In this document: piece by piece, positions 4,769 to 6,976 of the stretch
Position numbering within the stretch: the first letter of the stretch is position 1
How the letters are laid out: every line of letters starts with the position of its first letter
NCBI GenBank assembly: GCA_029881615.1
Contig: JAOUMF010000103.1
Location: 1-6,976, forward strand
From: Alphaproteobacteria bacterium
GTDB taxonomy: Bacteria > Pseudomonadota > Alphaproteobacteria > UBA8366 > JADFVY01
Direction of reading: 5' to 3'
Length of the DNA: 6,976 nt
The notes under the pieces: model-generated
The model's database searches: none
Seen by the model: the letters and a program-made list of their open reading frames with translations, nothing else
Told to the model about the DNA's origin: nothing
Made by a program: the position numbers and the translations under genes

Positions 4769-6976
4769 GACTTGTCCCCCTTCCTTGGCTTGACCCTGGT
4801 TCTGTTACCCCAGCCGCCGGCTACACCAGGGACATTCTCCGATACCTCCTCGCGGTTGCCGATGAATTCGCGATGGAAGCCGCCAGTATGGCCGCTGGCC
4901 GCGGGTTTCAGTTCCTTGCCATAGCGCAGGGTTTCAGGCCGCTCCCTGCCCACTCCCGGCGGGCTGGACAAGGACCCGAACATTGGCGCGGTCTCGTTGG
5001 CTTCATGGGCCGCGCATTTCTCGATCCGCACGCGCAGATCGAACCATGCGGCCTGGCCGGTGACCGGGTCGGAATTGGAATAGCGGTAGCCGTCCTCGCG
5101 GGGGGGCAGCAACTCGGAAATGATGTGGTTCAGCAGGAAGCCCTTGGTAGATTCCGGCGCGTCCTGGTCCAGCGCCCAGGCGCCCTTGCGCTTGCCGATG
5201 GCATTCCAGGTCCAGACCGTATCGGGATTCACCCCGTCCATCAGTTTCACCGGCGTCTTGACCCGTCCGTGATGGCTGATCACCCAGACCCAGTCCTCGT
5301 CGGCGATATCCAGTTTCGCGCCCTTTTCGCGCGCCATGTAGAGGTAATTGCGCGCGGTGATCTGGCGCAGCCAGGCATTTTGCGATCCCCAACTATGGTA
5401 CATCTGCATCGGGCGCTGGGTCAGCGCATGCATTGGATAGTCGCTTTCGCTGACGGCATTTTCCTCGAACGGCTGGTGCCACAGCGGCAGCGGGTCGAAG
5501 AAGGTTTCAATCCGTTCGCGTTCGCTTTCCGGCGGATGTATGTCGCCATGGCCTCGCGCCGCCAGCCGGAATTTCTGTAGAACCTCGCTATAGAGCTGCA
5601 GAACGATCTGTCGGTTATTGGGAATCCAGCCCATATCCTGGGCGTAATTCAGATAGCCCATATTGCCGTGCTTGTAGTAATGCGCGTCCTCGGGCATCGG
5701 GTCGTTCCAGAAGGCGCCGTTTTCGATATAGCGGTCCAGCTGGTTCTTGTTGGGCGCGCCGCGGCCCTGCGAGTGGCCGTCCTCGCCGCGCCAGCCGGCC
5801 AGTGGGCCGATGCCGGGGCCGCGTTCGTGGTTCACGATGTAATCCGGATAGCCGCCGGGATATTTCGGACGGCCGTCTTTTTCGACCATGCCAGGCAGAT
5901 GCAGGCGCGCGCCCAGATCCAGCAATACTTCCTGAAAGGCCCGTACGTCGCGGTCGGGCTTCACCACCGGCTGGCGGATCGCGTCGGCGGGGCCTTCGGC
6001 CGTGCAGATCGGCCGGTCGAGCAGCGAGATGCAGTCCCAACGTTCAAGATAGGTAGTGTCGGGCAGTATCAGGTCGGCATAGGCCACCATTTCCGACGAA
6101 TAGGCGTCGGAATAGATGATGTGTGGAATCTTGTATTCGCCGGTTTCCTCGTTCCTGTCGGTCAGCGCATGGATCGTGCCCGGCACGTTCATGGTCGAAT
6201 TCCAGGCCATGTTCGCCATGTACATGAACAGCGTATCGATGGGGTAGGGGTCGCCGGCCCAGGCATTGTGGATGACCATATGCATCATGCCATGTATCGA
6301 CAGCGGATGTTCCCAGCTGAAGCCCTTGTCGATGCGTTTCGGCTTTCCGTCCTGATCGAGCAGCAGATCTTCCGGCCCCAGCGGGAATCCCAGCGGCGGC
6401 CCGCCCAGCGGCGTATTCGGCTTGCCGGTGCCGGCGGTGGGCTGCGGCATCGGCGGGATCGGCTTGGGGAAGGGCGGTTTGTAACGGAAGCCGCCGGGCG
6501 TATCCACCGACCCCAGCAGCATCTGCAACAGGTGGATCGCGCGGCAGGTGTGGAAGCCGTTGGAATGGGCCGAAATACCCCGCATCGCATGCATCGAGAC
6601 CGGCCGGCCGATCATCTTGTCATGCTTGCGCCCGGCCCAGTCGGTCCATTCGATATCCAGCTCGATGGTCTGTTTGAAGGCGGCGTCGGCCAGCTCGGCG
6701 GCAATGCGGCGGATGGTGTCGGCGGGAATGCCGATGCTGTCGGCCACCTGGTCCGGGGCATAGCGTTCGTCCATATAGCGCCGCGCCAGCAATTCGAAGG
6801 AAGGAATGGCGGTGCGCCCGTCGGCCAGCTTGTGTTTGCCGACCATAGCCGGGGTCGCGTCGGGCGACAGGGCGCTGACCAGCTTTTTCGTCTTGCCGTC
6901 GAAGCAGAGCGGATTGCCTTCCTTGTCACGCGCGAATAGCCCGTCGTCGGCACTGTCCCAATCTTGTATCACCAGC
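4765..6976 (-). CDS. soeA: Molybdopterin oxidoreductase subunit of sulfite dehydrogenase (SoeA), C-terminal part
   Basis: A 736-residue portion of a complex iron-sulfur molybdoenzyme catalytic subunit. The frame is open through the right edge and the codon before the first GTG is Leu, so the gene starts outside the window. Full-length relatives are about 950-1,000 residues, so the N-terminal [4Fe-4S] site and the molybdenum ligand are not visible. The visible part has the PVSMHAMRGISAHSNG cofactor-domain segment, the PGGFRYKPPFPKPIPPMP Pro-rich insert and the GMMHMVIHNAWAGDPYPID stretch typical of SoeA and polysulfide-reductase-like proteins. It also has YSDAYSSEMVAYADLILPD and a C-terminal molybdopterin-dinucleotide domain (about bases 5,200-5,450) with MYHSWGSQNAWLRQI and WVWVISHHGRVKTPVKL. 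SoeA oxidises sulfite to sulfate in the cytoplasm as part of SoeABC. The gene order A-B-C, the GTGA overlap with soeB, and the rhodanese downstream support this role. A related reductase (Psr, Phs) is the main alternative, less favoured because of the C-terminal subunit type (DmsC rather than NrfD). Confidence 0.85.
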   Translation of the reverse strand, partial: LVIQDWDSADDGLFARDKEGNPLCFDGKTKKLVSALSPDATPAMVGKHKLADGRTAIPSFELLARRYMDERYAPDQVADSIGIPADTIRRIAAELADAAFKQTIELDIEWTDWAGRKHDKMIGRPVSMHAMRGISAHSNGFHTCRAIHLLQMLLGSVDTPGGFRYKPPFPKPIPPMPQPTAGTGKPNTPLGGPPLGFPLGPEDLLLDQDGKPKRIDKGFSWEHPLSIHGMMHMVIHNAWAGDPYPIDTLFMYMANMAWNSTMNVPGTIHALTDRNEETGEYKIPHIIYSDAYSSEMVAYADLILPDTTYLERWDCISLLDRPICTAEGPADAIRQPVVKPDRDVRAFQEVLLDLGARLHLPGMVEKDGRPKYPGGYPDYIVNHERGPGIGPLAGWRGEDGHSQGRGAPNKNQLDRYIENGAFWNDPMPEDAHYYKHGNMGYLNYAQDMGWIPNNRQIVLQLYSEVLQKFRLAARGHGDIHPPESERERIETFFDPLPLWHQPFEENAVSESDYPMHALTQRPMQMYHSWGSQNAWLRQITARNYLYMAREKGAKLDIADEDWVWVISHHGRVKTPVKLMDGVNPDTVWTWNAIGKRKGAWALDQDAPESTKGFLLNHIISELLPPREDGYRYSNSDPVTGQAAWFDLRVRIEKCAAHEANETAPMFGSLSSPPGVGRERPETLRYGKELKPAASGHTGGFHREFIGNREEVSENVPGVAGGWGNRTRVKPRKGDKS

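Noticed and set aside
5668..6939. A long open frame on the plus strand opposite soeA (about 423 codons).
   Set aside because: It is fully antisense to the convincing soeA coding sequence, has no recognisable motif, and is expected from the strong third-position GC bias of soeA.
4010..6976. Possibility that the complex is a DMSO, polysulfide or thiosulfate reductase rather than sulfite dehydrogenase.
   Set aside because: The SoeA-like Pro-rich insert, the DmsC-type anchor with soeABC gene order, and the rhodanese neighbour favour SoeABC. The N-terminus of SoeA, which would show whether a Tat signal is present, is outside the window, so this is disfavoured rather than excluded.

Overview
The window looks like part of a proteobacterial chromosome, most probably alphaproteobacterial. 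This rests on moderately high GC, the style of the sulfite dehydrogenase genes, and a loose resemblance of the proteins to that group. No rRNA, tRNA, insertion sequence or CRISPR array is visible.

Right two-thirds (about 2,577-6,976, all on the minus strand): a sulfur-oxidation operon. Transcription enters from beyond the right edge through the C-terminal three quarters of a large molybdopterin oxidoreductase subunit (SoeA-like). It continues into a four-cluster ferredoxin subunit (SoeB-like, GTG start overlapping the soeA stop), an eight-helix DmsC/SoeC-type membrane anchor, and a single-domain rhodanese with an intact active-site cysteine. A hairpin followed by U residues overlaps the rhodanese stop codon and probably ends the operon. 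Together the first three genes would form a cytoplasm-facing, membrane-anchored sulfite-oxidising complex that passes electrons to the quinone pool. The rhodanese would handle sulfane sulfur that feeds or accompanies this reaction.

Left third (1-2,427): a different functional neighbourhood, probably cell-surface polysaccharide or peptide modification. A plus-strand gene, preceded by the last codons of another plus-strand gene, encodes an HprK-like P-loop kinase domain joined by an Arg/Ser-rich linker to a C-terminal PqqD-like domain. It converges on a minus-strand GT-B fold (GT4-type) glycosyltransferase gene, with 18 bases between the two stop codons. A 9-bp hairpin spans that gap and includes bases of both stop codons.

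The two most unusual points are both in the left third. One is the kinase-PqqD fusion. The other is the glycosyltransferase, which keeps the GT4 scaffold but has replaced the usual nucleotide-sugar binding residues (the R and K of the GR...KG motif, both Glu of EX7E, and the N-terminal glycine loop), so it may be a pseudo-glycosyltransferase.
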